This document shows positions 11,475 to 23,179 of a DNA stretch of 64,000 nucleotides, one piece after another (within the stretch, counting starts at the first letter, position 1; each line of letters starts with the position of its first letter). The notes under the pieces are model-generated. The model ran no database searches and was not told the DNA's origin. It was given only the letters and a program-made list of their open reading frames with translations. The position numbers were made by a program, and so were the translations under genes. The stretch is taken from contig NC_051067.1 of NCBI RefSeq assembly GCF_004664715.2, forward strand, positions 68,280,982 through 68,344,981. Reading direction: 5' to 3'. Source of the DNA: Peromyscus leucopus. Its lineage: Eukaryota > Chordata > Mammalia > Rodentia > Cricetidae.

Positions 11475-12052
11475 TTGAACTTTATTTTTAAAAATTGACA
11501 TGGTGTCCTTTAACATACTCAAATACCAGTATTGTGAAGAAGGCAGTTTGTAAATAAAGGGGGTCTATTCACCGTCACAGTATTATTTGCATTCCCACAT
11601 CATCGGTCAGCTTTGCTTGTGTCATTGAAGCTTTTACAGTGAATCATGTTTGTATTTATTTTGAGAGGTCATGCCCCTAGAACATTCAAAGAGTATCACA
11701 GTTAAAGACAAATTTATTTGTCTTGAATCTCACTAATTTAAAAGGTAGAACAAAGTCCTATATGTGCAATATATAGCTTTGTGCCTCCTGATGTGTGATT
11801 CAGAATATGAGGTTTCTAATCTGTTAGAAATAAGGATAACACCAAATTTGTTGTCCTTATAATAAGGCTATTTTTAGTTCCTTTTAGAGAATGTTTTAGA
11901 TTAAATATAAAAAAAATGTGCATTGTATTTGTACTTTGACTTATTCTTTAAAGTATCAAACTTAAAGCACATCATTTTTCCATTGTTGGAAAAGGAAAGA
12001 AACATGCAAGTGATAAGATCCAATACAATCATTACTTCATTTTATTATTTGT
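11475..12052. other. No gene or recognised repeat
   Basis: AT-rich sequence without long frames or repeat signatures. Confidence 0.5.
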
Positions 12053-12420
12053 TGCTGTGGAATAATCCTTCTGTACACTGTGTGAATATATGTCACTATG
12101 ATTGGTTTAATAAACAAGCCGACTGACCAATAGCTGAACAGGATAAAGTTGAATGGGAAAGCCAAACTGAGAATGATGGGATGAGGAAGGGTAGAGTTGG
12201 AAGAGTCTCCAGCCAGAGGGAGAACGAGTTTGACACACAAAATGGGATAGAGGTAAAAGCCACGAGCCTCGGGGCAGCACAGATATTAATAGAAATGGGT
12301 TAAGTTGTAAAACCTAGGTAGTAATAAGTCTGAGCTATTGGGCAGATCATTTATAATTTATATTAAGCCTCGAGTGATTATTTGTGAGCAGGAAGTCAGG
12401 ACAGGAAAACTCTGCCTGCA
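12053..12420 (+). mobile_element. Solo LTR-like element, sense
   Basis: A 368-bp unit from TGCTGTGGAATAATCC to CTCTGCCTGCA. It carries 'ggtttaataaacaagccgactgaccaatagctgaacagg' (AATAAA) and 'gagtgattatttgtgagcagg', matching an LTR type I recognise as common in cricetids. Flanks TTTGT/TTTGG give only a weak target duplication. Subfamily not assigned. Confidence 0.6.
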
Positions 12421-13240
12421 TTTGGTTTCTCACTCACTAATTTCTTTAATATGATGTGATAGCTGTCATTGGAAAGGGTGATGATGATAAGTACTTCCTA
12501 GGTATGAGTGTTGAGTAAGACATTTCTCAATAGGATGTCCAGGAATGACTGAAGAAAATAATAAGTGCACTTTTGGTCCCAGTCTTCACCTCTCATTACA
12601 AAATACAGCTGCTTCCCCTACCTGTGTATTGTGTAAGAATTAACTCAGTGATGTTATTCCTGCATTCAAATCACCACGGTTACTAAACTGTTGAGACACA
12701 ATTTAGGATCATCCCCTTTTTTCTTATTCAAGGTTGTGAAACAGATGTCTGCCCAAAGATTGTAAGTATTCTTCTGTTTAATCTCAGCCCTTATAGAGAA
12801 GTTTAAACTAAGTCCTTATCGCATGCTTAGAGGTGGCATTGTGGCAGTTCTGTGACAACATGCTTTCTGTGCGGCAGAATCCAGCTGCAATCATTTCCCA
12901 AAGGCCTCAGCACCTAAGCAGCAATGAACTTTTTAGGGGGAAATTCTCCAAATGGGGGAATCTCAGCAGTGAATGGTTGCTATCTTCTTTACCAATGGTT
13001 AGGTGCAGAAAGAACAGGAAAGATATAGTTTTTTTCCAAAAGTCTTACTGTTGCAAGAGGGGCCTTCAGTACTGAGCAAATCCTAGGGCCAGCCCTGTTT
13101 CTCTGCATATACATATCCTGCGTCTATGGGCAGCTTTGCTCCTGGCCAGTGTTTGAGTTTCTTTTCTTGGTATTGTGACAGAATATTTGATGGAATAACT
13201 GAAGCAAAGATTTATTTGGGTCACAATTTTAGACAGCTTC
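12421..13240. other. No gene; possible LTR remnant at the right end
   Basis: Mostly unassigned. The last ~85 bp ('tattgtgacagaatatttgatggaataactgaagcaaagatttatttgggtcacaat') resembles an antisense MaLR end, interrupted by the element starting at 13241. Confidence 0.5.
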
Positions 13241-15355
13241 TGTGCTGGTTAGTTTTTCTGTCAACTTGATACAGGCAAGAGTCATTTGGAAAGTGAGAAC
13301 CTCAATTGAGAAAACGCCTCCATCAGATTGGCCTCTGGGCAAGTCTGTGGAGCATAATTCTTGACTAATGATTGTGTAAGAGGGCTCACCCACTGTGGAT
13401 GGACTCATCCCTGGGCAGGTAGTCCTGAGCTGTATAAAAGGGAAGCTGAGCATGCCCAGGGGAGCAAGCCAGTAAGCAGCCTTCCACATGGCCTCTGCTT
13501 CAGTTTCTGTCTCCAGGATCCTTCCTGGATCTCATACTCACCTTCATGATGGACTGCAAACTGTAAGTTGAAATAAACTCTTTCCTTCTCAAGCTGTGTG
13601 TTTGTCAAGTTGTATTTTATCACAGTAATAGAAAGCAAACCCGGAAATAAAATGGTACCAGGATTATGAGTTATTCCTGTGACAGACCTGGCCACGTTGC
13701 TTTTTGGGGGGATTGTGGAAGTGTTTGGAACTTTGGTCTGAATAAGCCATCTAGTGCTTAAAGCTTAATGGCTGTTCTGTTGGAGCTTGGACAATAGGAA
13801 TGTTGAGAGAAATGCAAATAATGGAAATCTCACACGTAAAGTTTCAGAGGGAAGTTTGAGAGTCCCTCAAGACTTTATCGGGGTAGTGTATGTGACATAT
13901 TTTGAATTAAGAACCTGTAGTTTCTAGTCAGTTTGGCTGAAGAATCAGCTGTGATTAAAAAGCTATGATATCACTATTATTGAGATGAAACCTTTGGGAA
14001 ATGTTTCCTTAGGATGAGCATGTGGAGCTGTGGTCCAGAGGAGGCCAAGGCTGCATCTCAAGCTGGCAGCTAAACTTGGTCACTATATATAAGAATATTT
14101 CAGGTAGTAGCATTTTTGGCAGCATAAGAGCTGAAAGCTTGAAGGAGTCATGGAAACAAGCTAAGGCTTGGCATTATGCGAGGTGGTTGGTAAGGATGCA
14201 GTGTTACTTGTGGCAGAAGCCCTGGGATTTAAGGGCTCACGGCAAAAAAGCTGAGGCTTGGCACCATCTTTCAGGTTGGAGTCCCCTCAGAGAGCTCAGG
14301 AGGGGCTTTTGGTGAAAGTGCAACCTCAGTTACAGTGGAAATCCCAGGATGTTGGAGGTGCCAGGACTGTGCAGCCAAGGACAGTGGCAGGTCTGGAATG
14401 TTGTTGCAGACTTAAGCTGTGATACAGGTGGTCTGTGCTGTGGATGGCAGAGCTGGGGAAGCAGGGCTTCTCAAGCCCTTTGGAGTCCAGGAGGTTGTGA
14501 GTAGGACACTGAGCTGTTTGCATTGATGGGAGTTGGCTTTTCTTTGATCATTCTATAACTGTACCCTGGTTCTTTACGCTTGGAATAAGAAAGTATGCAA
14601 TTTATTCTTGGAGCCTACAGTTGAAGACAGTTAGATATTTTAAAGAGAAAAAAACTTTTAAAGTGTTGTAATTTTTAAAGGCCATGGGACTTCTATTATT
14701 ATTATTTTTTTTTTTTTGGTTTTTTGGTTTTTCGAGACAGGGTTTCTCTGCGTAGTTTTGCGCCTTTCCTGGAGCTCACTTGGTAGCCCAGGCTGGCCTG
14801 GAACTCACAGAGATCCGCCTGGCTCTGCCTCCCGAGTGCTGGGATTAAAGGCGTGCGCCACCACCGCCCGGCTGGGACTTCTATTATTATACTATGTTTT
14901 ATATTGTAATACTAATACGATCCTGGGGATAAACAAGAAGGGAAAGGTTACAGGTGAATAGTGATATATTTATGTGTTGAGCCAACAAGGGATCAATTGT
15001 ACTTATTAGTTTTTGGTTTTTTGTAAACCTGACACAAACTAGGTCAGTTGGGAAGAGAGAACCTCTACTTAGAAAATGCCCCCATCAGATTCTCCTCTAG
15101 GCAAGTCTGTAGGACATTTTCTTGATTAATGATTGATGTGTGAGGCCCAGACTACACTGATATGGGAGAACTCAGGTTACTGGGGACAGTGCTACCTCCA
15201 GGCTGAGCAACCCATAGGGAGCAAGCCAGTAATCAGAATTCCTCCACAATATTTGCTTCGGTTCTTGCCTTGACTTCTCTTCATCGTGGATAGTAATCTG
15301 TCGAGTGAGATAAACCTGTTCCTCCCATCATAGCAATAGAAAGCCAACTAAGACA
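13241..15355 (+). mobile_element. Complete two-LTR MaLR-like element, sense
   Basis: Two LTRs of the same type lie in the same direction: 13241-13645 ('tgctggttagtttttctgtcaacttgatac' to 'cagtaatagaaagcaaac') and 15005-15355 ('gtaaacctgacacaaact' to 'catagcaatagaaagccaactaagaca'). About 1.36 kb lies between them, of which 170 bp is a later B1. The internal part has no long frame, as expected for non-autonomous MaLR elements. The LTRs are well diverged, so the element is old. 'ttgaaataaactctttcc' gives a poly(A) signal in the first LTR. Confidence 0.6.
14703..14872 (-). mobile_element. B1 SINE, antisense, young, with 18-bp target duplication
   Basis: Near-intact B1 on the minus strand: poly(T), 'cgagacagggtttctctgcgtag', 'gcgcctttcctggagctcac', 'ctgggattaaaggcgtgcgcc', ending 'accgcccggc'. 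It is flanked by perfect copies of TGGGACTTCTATTATTAT (14685-14702 and 14873-14890). The low divergence and long perfect duplication suggest a recent insertion into the older MaLR interior. Confidence 0.95.
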
Positions 15356-15384
15356 GAGATTATAGCTCAGTAACACTTTAAGAA

Positions 15385-15680
15385 TTAGTGTTTGTGCATG
15401 TGCTCTTATATGTGCATGTGTGTGCACATGTGTGTGTTCATGTAGAAGCCAAATGTTGACATTAGATGTCTTCTTTAATTGCCCTCTATTTGAGTTTTGA
15501 GGTCTCACACTGAACCTGGGGCTCAATGGCTGGTTTGCCTCTTCTTGTTTCTGCTTCAATGGTACTAAGATGAGTAAACATATGCAAGAGTGCCTGTCTC
15601 TTTACATGGATGCTGGAGATCCAAATTCAGATCCTTATCCCAGTGAAAGCATTCTGTTCACTGGGCCATATTCCTAACCT
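15385..15680 (-). mobile_element. B4 SINE, antisense
   Basis: TG-rich lead-in, 'gaggtctcacactgaacctggggctcaatggctgg', 'ggatgctggagatccaaattcagatcc' and 'gttcactgggccatattcctaacc' follow the B4 order on the opposite strand. Confidence 0.7.
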
Positions 15681-15689
15681 GGCTAAGCA

Positions 15690-16078
15690 ACATTTATTTT
15701 ACAATAATAACTAAAATAATAACTAAAATAATTCTAAAATATTGCATATCCTCACATTTGTGAAAGCTTGAACAAGTTTATCCCATGATTGAGAGAATAG
15801 AATAATGGTTATCAGTGCCTAGGAAGGAAAAAGCTGGGGATGGAGAGAGGATGGTTGGTCAGGGGAGGGCTGCAGTTGGACAGGAGGAAGAACTTCTGAC
15901 ATTCTGACATTCCACAGCACAGTAGGACATTAGTTAACCATAAGAATTGGGTATTTCCAAGTAGCTAGCATAGAGGATTTTGAATGTTCCCAATGCAAAG
16001 AACTAAAAGAGCATTTTAGGTGATTATTCTCTGTAAATACATACAATGGTTACATATCAGTTAAAGGTTTAAAACAAG
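15690..16078 (+). mobile_element. Old L1 3' UTR, sense
   Basis: 'gagagaatagaataatggttatcagtgcctaggaagg', 'gagaggatggttggtcagggg' and 'gaggattttgaatgttcccaatgcaaagaactaaaag' follow a mammalian L1M-type 3' UTR. A 'aactaaaataat' triplication lies at 15703-15735. No coding part remains. Confidence 0.6.
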
Positions 16079-16160
16079 GACTGGGACTGTAACTCAGTGA
16101 TATAGTGCTTGCCTAGCATGCCCAAGCCTGTTGGTTCAGTCTTGAGTACTGAATAAAGAA
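16079..16160 (+). mobile_element. ID SINE, sense
   Basis: 'gggactgtaactcagtgatatagtgcttgcctagcatgcccaagcc' followed by 'ggttcagtcttgagtact' is a moderately diverged ID element with an A-rich tail. Confidence 0.8.
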
Positions 16161-17932
16161 TAAAAATATGAGCAATTATATGACTACAAACTATATTAAC
16201 CCTCTCTAATAAGACCTTTCAGATGTACAATAACCTTGGCTGTACCTGCTGTTTAATTTTCTGCCGCAGGATGCACTCTCCAGCAAACTAGGGCTTTCCT
16301 AGGAAGTTGCTGAGGTGGGAAAGGCAGTGGGGGAGGAGGGGCTTGCTGAGGCAGTGAAACCTGAAGTCTTAGTCCCAGGGGCTACAGATTAAGAACACCT
16401 GCAGTCCGCTGGGCCATTACCTGAAGTGTTGAAGCAGAACTTTTCCCTGCTGTTTTGTGGGGGCTCTGACAGAATCCCAAGGAGTCACCTTTACAGTAGC
16501 AAATTGGCCAATCCATTCAAACACACTACTAGAATTGGCAAGAGAAACCCAGACAGCTTACAGGACTTAACTAAAATAGTTACTGTGTGCTACTGTTGAT
16601 GAAATCAGTGTGACAGCACTAGGTTCTGTGTTCCTTCCCAGCAGGACTTCAAGACATCTGCCTGAACTCACTGTAGCTGCTCTTGCATCATACCTTCTTC
16701 TCTATCCAAACACAAACCTGAGATAATCCACACGCAGATCTTGTGCTCTGCTTCACGAGGCTTCCCAGCAGAGAACCACTGCTGTGTTCTTAGCTACAGG
16801 ACAAGACTTGAAAGAAAGATGGTGATATGATGATATCTGTCTTCCCTGGGGTCATCCGTATTCACATCTGTCTATATAGGGTTTGTCATGTGCACAATGT
16901 AGCTCTAATAAAAGATGAGAAAACACAGCCCTGACCTTCAAGTAAACAAGATATTTGGAGAGAATGCCAAAAGCTAGGCACGATGGAGTTTGTTTACATG
17001 AGCCACAAATACTGAAATTCAGGTCAATACATTACAAAAGATCTAGATAACCTCTTCAAAGGTGGAATCCCCCCTTCTTCTCCCCTTACCCCTCTTTCCT
17101 TCCATCCCTCTCCTCTTCCCCAACCAGTGGGGTTGTGTGGATGAAAACAGTGTGAGTTTCTGGTAATGCAGGTTGTTTTTGTGAATGTGTGCGGACTTCT
17201 GTTGCAAATACACTGATGCCTGTCTGCTGGGGTTCATTCATTGAAGAACGAGTAGGTGTTGGGTAATAAGAGAGGTTGGTGGGAGGATATTCCGAAAAAA
17301 AGGAAAAAATTAGCAGAGTCTTGGGGACAGCATGAATATGATGCTCAGCAAAGAAAGCAGCAGCCTGACTGGACTCACCCAGTGGCACACAGGGAAAGAG
17401 CATCGGAAATTCACATGCTCTCCTTTCCCTGTGGTTGTCATTACAAGCTCAGGTTGAAATTTTGTTGCGGGTATGATGGTGTTGGGAGGTGGGGCCTTTA
17501 ACACGCATTACTTTCTTTCTCCTGAGACTGGGTTAGTTCTAGCAAAAGTGGACTAGTTCTTCTGGAGTGGGTTGTTACAAAGCAGGTCAGCTCCATCCCC
17601 CATACTTCCTTCTACAGGCTTCTGCTTGCCCTTCTGCCTTCTCCTCTGCTGCAGTTTAACACAGCATGGGGTTCTTGCCAGCTAGAGTTTCCAACCTTGA
17701 ACTTCGCAGCCTTCCGAAGTGAGACAGAAGCCACCTTTCTTTATAGACTGATTACCCAGTATCGTATATTCTGTGATAGCAATACAAAACAGACCAAGGT
17801 ATGTTATAGCTCATTTGTGGGAGAAAATAGAGGTAAAATTGTGCCCCCTACCAGGAGAAAATTGGAAATTGTTATTTGACTAGAAAACTTGAATGGATGA
17901 ATTTGCTCATTAGTTTCCCCAGAAATGAGGAG
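16161..17932. other. Unassigned interval, no gene
   Basis: 1.8 kb of apparently single-copy sequence with a C/T-rich stretch at 17066-17120. Frames up to 105 codons (17086-17403, minus) run through the C/T-rich part and overlap frames on the other strand. No repeat recognised. Confidence 0.5.
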
Positions 17933-18137
17933 TGTTTTATTTTACTTTATGTACATGAATGTTTTGCCTGCATACATTGTGTATACAGTGCCCATGGAGG
18001 CTGGAAGAGGGTGTCAGATCCCAGGGAACTAGAGTTCCAGATGGTTATGGGCCACCATGTGGGGGCTGAGAACTGAACCTGGGTCCTGAGCTAGAACAGC
18101 TAGTACTCTTAGCCACTGAGCCTTTTCTCCAGCCCTA
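17933..18137 (-). mobile_element. B3 SINE, antisense, near full length
   Basis: 'ttttattttactttatgtacatgaatgttttgcctgcat', 'ggagttccagatggttatgggccaccatgtgggggctg' in diverged form and 'ctcttagccactgagccttttctccagccc' give a complete B3 complement. Confidence 0.85.
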
Positions 18138-19400
18138 TGAGAAGTGTTTTAGATAACAGAGAGTGTAGATAGGGAGGCTGCTTTCATAGTCTTGGGGAAA
18201 TAAATATACTTAGGTTAAGGCGATTTCTCTTTGTGGCAATGAGAAATCATGACACTTGTGGTATAGCACCTTTCATGTCTTTTACTAAAATATCACTAAT
18301 TTACTCATTGTACAAACTCTTTGGTTCGAGCTCTGGTAATCACCCCCACTGTACTGATACTAAGACTGGTTGTTTTGTAACATACTCATGGTGTGTTGTT
18401 ATTAATGAGTACAGACTGGATCCCACTAGAGAGACTGCAGAGATTGTGCTTCAACTGCTAAATCCCACTATCTCTGGCATGATAAAAGGATTTCTGTGAA
18501 GAAATAGAGAGTATATGGAAAAATCTAGACTGCATACTAAGAGAGATACCAGTGTTATTATGTTCTGGATGGCTTTGAAATGTCTATTTCATATAACTTA
18601 TAATGTTTGAGTTAGAGTTAGATAACAGAATTTTTAAATAGACTGGTGGAAGATACATTTCAAAATTTTAAAAAGCATGCCTTTAAAAGAGTAGTGATAC
18701 ATATGCCTATTAAGTTGCCTCTAAAATGATAAGAATTAATATTTTACAGATATATTTTGTGTTTTGAATTGTTTGTGTATGAAAAATGCCATTTGGAATT
18801 AGAAGTGTCAATGATTGATTTGTTCTGTGTAGACTACTCACATGAAGCCTGTCGTGTGTACATCAGGTCCATAGACTACAGCTTTTGTTCTGAATTTCAT
18901 AATTTTCATTTTGGAAGTACACAATTTGCCAAAAGGCCTTTGAGTAGCTTTCTAATATTACAATGAGTAGCCTGTTATCAGCTGCACTGTAGTGAGAACA
19001 CTTGGGCCCTATAGGAACCCAGAAAAGACAAGAGAGCAGCATGTCCATCACCTTTCCAGTCCTTACTTTTCTTAAAGTGGAGAAACATGTTTCTAGAGAG
19101 GACAATCTTATCCTAGACATCTGTTAATAAAAAGTCTTTTTCATCTTTCTTTGGGGAAAACTTTAAATTGTTTACTAAAATTATAATAGTTTTATATCAA
19201 TAGCCAATCAACACTGGTAGAATATTTGAATATTTGGATTAATAAAATATTTGACTAGGATTGTGGTTATATGCATAATAAAATAAGAAAACAAAATACT
19301 AAAGAACTGGAAATGAATGTAGGGAACTGTTCGATTGGTTTTATCATTGGTTTTATAATTTGCTTTAACTTTGTTTTTAAAACACTTTTATTAATTACTT
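18138..19400. other. No gene or recognised repeat
   Basis: AT-rich interval. The best frames (18233-18499 and 18863-19120) are under 90 codons and have no recognisable domain. Confidence 0.5.
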
Positions 19401-19748
19401 AAGAATTTCATAATATCCTCTTTTGCTCTAGATCCAACACCCCAGACTCATCCCCAGCTCTGCAGCAGAATATCCATGGCAGCTTTCTCTGTCCCTTGCT
19501 CCCATCTTCTGTGGGTCCCACAGATCTTCCCCTTCTAACCATCCTTCCCAACTCATTGCTTTGTCCTAGATCCCAACCTAGTAGTTAGTAGGTACCCCTG
19601 CTAACCCAAGAGTCCATCCTTCCAGGGCAACACACACCTCTCCCATTGCTCCTGAGATCCCACCCCCCATTTTCATGCCTAGCACTGTAGCAGGAACTCT
19701 GTTGTGGTCTCCCTTCTTTCTGTGACCCCATCCCCAACAGATCACAAA
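19401..19748 (+). mobile_element. L1 5' region, sense, upstream of the retroviral insertion
   Basis: 'ccccagctctgcagcagaatatccatggcagc', 'gtgggtcccacagatcttccccttctaacc', 'ctgagatcccaccccccattttcatgcc' and 'ctgtgaccccatccccaacagatcacaaa' look like a rodent L1 5' UTR. It continues directly in the sequence right of 28028 ('cacaaagaccttttcccccagcattcc'), so it is the left half of an L1 split by the retrovirus. The left boundary is uncertain. Confidence 0.6.
19743..19748. repeat. Target-site duplication CACAAA, left copy
   Basis: CACAAA directly precedes the left LTR and recurs at 28029-28034 directly after the right LTR. A 6-bp duplication is typical of class II (beta-type) retroviral integration. 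Confidence 0.9.
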
Positions 19749-19751
19749 TCT

Positions 19752-19788
19752 TGTATAATATTAGAGGGACCAGCCTTAATATTATACA
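19752..19788 (-). promoter_or_regulatory. LTR hairpin next to the U5 end
   Basis: Arms TGTATAATATTA (19752-19763) and TAATATTATACA (19777-19788) pair perfectly over 12 bp around a 13-nt loop. In the 5' LTR the same structure (26672-26708) lies a few bases from the primer-binding site. Confidence 0.7.
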
Positions 19789-20319
19789 TCCCAGGGGCTC
19801 AGGAGAGAGAACTACTGACGGCGAGGACTATTATCAGGAAATATAATCTCAGCACACCGAGTTCTATATTTTACTTACTTTAATTCCTCTGGCATAACAT
19901 CCTTTATACACAGCTTCAGTTCTGTTCTCATGTTTAGCTCCTTTCTTGCCTGATTTCTCTCTATATTTATCTACTGTCCCCTCTATGTTCTATCTTAATT
20001 CCTTCATCTAGTTCTGTCCCTTCTAGGTTCCCATCTATCTAGTTCTTTCTCCCATCAGCTTCTCTCCCGTCTCCTTCTCTCTCATCTGACTCTTTCTCAT
20101 CTTGTTCTTCCCCATCTGGCTCTTCCTCATCTTCCATCTCGTTCCTCTAGTCCTCTCTTTTAGCTCTTCAATCTAGTTCTTCCCCATCTCAGCTCGTTCC
20201 TCTCAAGTTCTTACCCATCTCGTTCTTCCATTCTCTTCTCTCTTCTCTGTCCTCTGCTTTACAGTTATATATCTCCCCCAAATCACAATCCTCCCCTCCA
20301 CCCAGGACACTCAGCCTGA

Positions 20320-20350
20320 ACTTCCTCAGACAGTGATTGTCTGAGGAAGT
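20320..20350 (-). promoter_or_regulatory. LTR hairpin, 13-bp stem
   Basis: ACTTCCTCAGACA (20320-20332), loop GTGAT, TGTCTGAGGAAGT (20338-20350). The stem is perfect and is repeated unchanged in the other LTR at about 27239-27269. Confidence 0.75.
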
Positions 20351-20734
20351 AAGGCTTAATTGGCACATCCGCCAGGCCTTCTCAAACAGGTAACCTGGAT
20401 GCTTAAGTCTGTTCTAGAGAGTACAGAGGTATCTCTGATAAGGTACTTTCCTCCATCCGGTGATGGACCTGGCCAGATGCTACCAATAATGATAATTACA
20501 GCGAGGCTTGAACTGGGAGTTCTGGCTGAGCATAGCTGTTAGCACAGAAGTTTATCTAAATATTCCTAGAAGTGGTTAGGTAAGTAGCTAGAGGTCTATA
20601 AAGTTAGTAAGGCTGTAAGAAAGGAGGGGTGTGAGCTAAATTGTGTAAAGCTATTACTTAATGTCTACCTGACCTAGGCGGTGTCCCCTTGTGGAATTTA
20701 CCTTAAGTCAGGAGACTTGCATGTGGGCTGTTAT

Positions 20735-20763
20735 CATTGTTAGTCCACCTGGGACTAACAATG
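20735..20763 (-). promoter_or_regulatory. LTR hairpin, 12-bp stem
   Basis: CATTGTTAGTCC (20735-20746), loop ACCTG, GGACTAACAATG (20752-20763). It is identical in the other LTR at 27654-27682. The palindrome GGGCGCCC follows immediately. Confidence 0.75.
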
Positions 20764-21109
20764 GGCGCCCACCTGGGTGGTGTTTCCTGTAGTCCTTGAA
20801 AGTGGCCAAGGGAGATAATCTGATTCCAGAGAAAGCCTTTCCTGAGGCTGTTCTCCAAATACCTGGAATGTGTATGTCCAGAGAGTGCTCAGTCTACACT
20901 GTTAGTCCTTCTTAGGGGAAAGTCAATAGGGAAAACTATGAAGGCACACATGATTTTCATAACAGAAGACAGCTGATATATAACAAGCCAAGTAACACCA
21001 AAAACTCCTTGGGATTTGGCTTCCTCTGGAGGAATTCCCTGATCCCTCCAGGTAGTGACTTTGCCATAACCAGCTGAGTTCTTATGATATATTCCTGCGG
21101 CCCGCAGCA

Positions 21110-21122
21110 GTTCCCCTTTTTT
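21110..21122 (-). promoter_or_regulatory. Polypurine tract of the retrovirus
   Basis: On the minus strand GAAAAAAGGGGAAC abuts the LTR start TGCTGCGG. This is the standard plus-strand primer position for reverse transcription and fixes the element's direction. Confidence 0.85.
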
Positions 21123-23179
21123 CATTTAGTTAAAAAATTTTTTTTTTTGTAGGCAGTGAATATGTAGATAAACTTAAGTTTGGAGATTTCTGAAAAATGA
21201 TAAGTAATGATTAACATTGATATTTAATCAATATTGTACCTATGATATATATATTTATAATCAATAGTCTATATAGATGGCAGGCTGAGGGTTAGTTTAA
21301 CCATCTAATTGGCATAGCTGTATATAGTTAGAATAGCTCTGTCTCAAAAAGGGAGCAGAGGAATAACATAAAAATCTATCCTTAGCAAGTATTGCATGAT
21401 ATGGTCAAAAAGTGTCTGAATACCATGATTGTGACTTATCAAAAAGAAATGGTTAGTTTGGAACATTGACTTTATCTATTATTCTTTGGTTAGTAATATT
21501 AATTTGGCTAACCTGTATTTTAAGGAGGCATAGTTAACAAGTTACCTGAGTCATGGGCACCTGTGGGGCTAAGGCTGCAGCTGAAGCTTACCTAGTTTAA
21601 ATTTGTAATCAATGCAATATTAAACCACTAGCTATGAGAAAACAGTAATAACCTGTGTCAGGGTATACATAGCAAGACTTACATACAGAACAATTCAGGA
21701 TCATGGGCAGAACTTATACAATTAATAATAGAGCATTTTTAAGGGCAGTCCAGCCCCTGTGCTGGAAAGTTCAGTTCACAAAGAGGGGTACGTGACAAAG
21801 GGGGCTGTAGAGATCTCTCATGGTTGCTTCCTGCGGATATGGGGGCGAAGCTGGGGGTCTTGAGGCCTGGAATTCAGTGGAAACCCAGGAAGCGCAGGCT
21901 GTTTCAGGCTCTGTGAGACAGGCAGTGTAGCAGAATTTTCTGTCTCGTGGGCTGGAGGGCGTGACGCAGGGCTGGGCTGGACAGCACATCGGTGTGGGCT
22001 GGAGGGTGGGGTGCAGACCTGCAGCTAGACAGCATGTCCATGGTCCAGAGAATGACAACCTGTAACTCTTTAAATGGTTAGAATTTCTGCTGGAAACAAA
22101 TATGTGTATTAATGGTAGAACATGCAGCCGAGGAGTTTTAAAGATGAGGAGTTTTAAAGAGGAAACTTTTTTTCTTAGGTGTACCTATGGAATATTAAAT
22201 GCATGGTTAGCAGATAGGAGAAGGGGATACCAGGTCAGGGAGAGGGAAGGCTCCCCCCCACCCAGAGAAGAAAAATTTTGTAAGTGGGAGATAAGAACTG
22301 TAGTTAGGTTGCATTCCTCCCAGTCCTTCTTTGGCTTTGAGCGTTGGCAAATTTTGATCTCCTGAAGCTGATTAGAAACTTCTTAATGGACAAAAGTCTT
22401 AGACATGTTAGCAATATAACAGTGGTAAATTTTGTCAGAGCAAAATTATGAATCCTTGGAGCCTCAAAAAAACTTCAGGATAGCCAGAGAATGAACTCTG
22501 AAATGTGTCATTTATATATCTCTCAAGTCTCATTTATCTTTTGACAAAAATTAATAAAATACATTTAGAAGAGAATTATTATTTCTAATCATATTTCTAT
22601 GAGTTTTATATCATTGATGAACAGTTCATCAAAAGGATCTGGAATTGTATCAATTTATTTATATTTAACACTCAATATTTAAGAATCTAGAGGTAAATAA
22701 CAGTCTGTATTCAGTCTGGCAGCTTCAGAGCGCCTATGTCCTGCAGTGGCCTAGTATGTGGCGTGACCAGGCGATCCAGGATTCATAAAGGCAGGTCAAT
22801 GTCCTGTGAAGACATGTAGGCATATCCTCCTCCTGACAGTATGAAAACATCAGGACTTTTTCAAATACCCGTGAGAAGATCACAGAGGCTTAGGTGTAAC
22901 TTTGTGGCTTGGCCTAGGGGTTAATAAGGAATGCCTGTAGTGGGAGATATGAAAAATTAGGCACCAATTCTTAAGAGCTCTTGAAGTATATGTAAGGCTG
23001 TTGTCTATATATGAGCTCTAGGCATTCCTAAAATTGAAAAGCAGTAAAAATAAATGGTGTATTACTTCTTATTTCATAACCATAAATCATAAGTAAGCCT
23101 CATGGTGAACTTCCATAGGGAAAGAATTTGTAATTGTTGGACAGACATAAGAAAAGGTGCCAGTATATCCTGTAGAGTT
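21123..23179 (-). other. Retroviral interior between RT remnant and 3' LTR, unrecognised
   Basis: About 2 kb that should hold RNase H, integrase or env in a complete virus. I recognise none of them. The longest frame is 95 codons (21771-22058, minus), proline- and cysteine-rich, without a known domain. Either the region is too decayed to read or it was replaced. Confidence 0.55.

Larger units (their letters stand above)
19749..21109 (-). repeat. 3' LTR of the retrovirus (1,361 bp)
   Basis: On the minus strand it begins TGCTGCGGGCCGCAGG and ends TATTATACAAGA. It contains 'gtgtataaaggatg' as a possible TATA box (minus strand, about 19901-19914) and a purine-rich segment of degenerate 'gaacgagatgggaagaac'-like units (minus strand; plus 19950-20250). 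Perfect hairpins lie at 19752-19788, 20320-20350 and 20735-20763. The frames at 20360-20542 and 20889-21125 recur in the other LTR only because the LTRs are copies. Confidence 0.95.

Noticed and set aside
20360..20542. 60-codon frame conserved exactly at 27279-27461
   Set aside because: Identity reflects the two LTR copies, not selection on a protein.
21771..22058. 95-codon frame as a possible small viral protein
   Set aside because: No motif, and the surrounding viral reading frames are decayed, so an intact novel gene is unlikely without transcript evidence.
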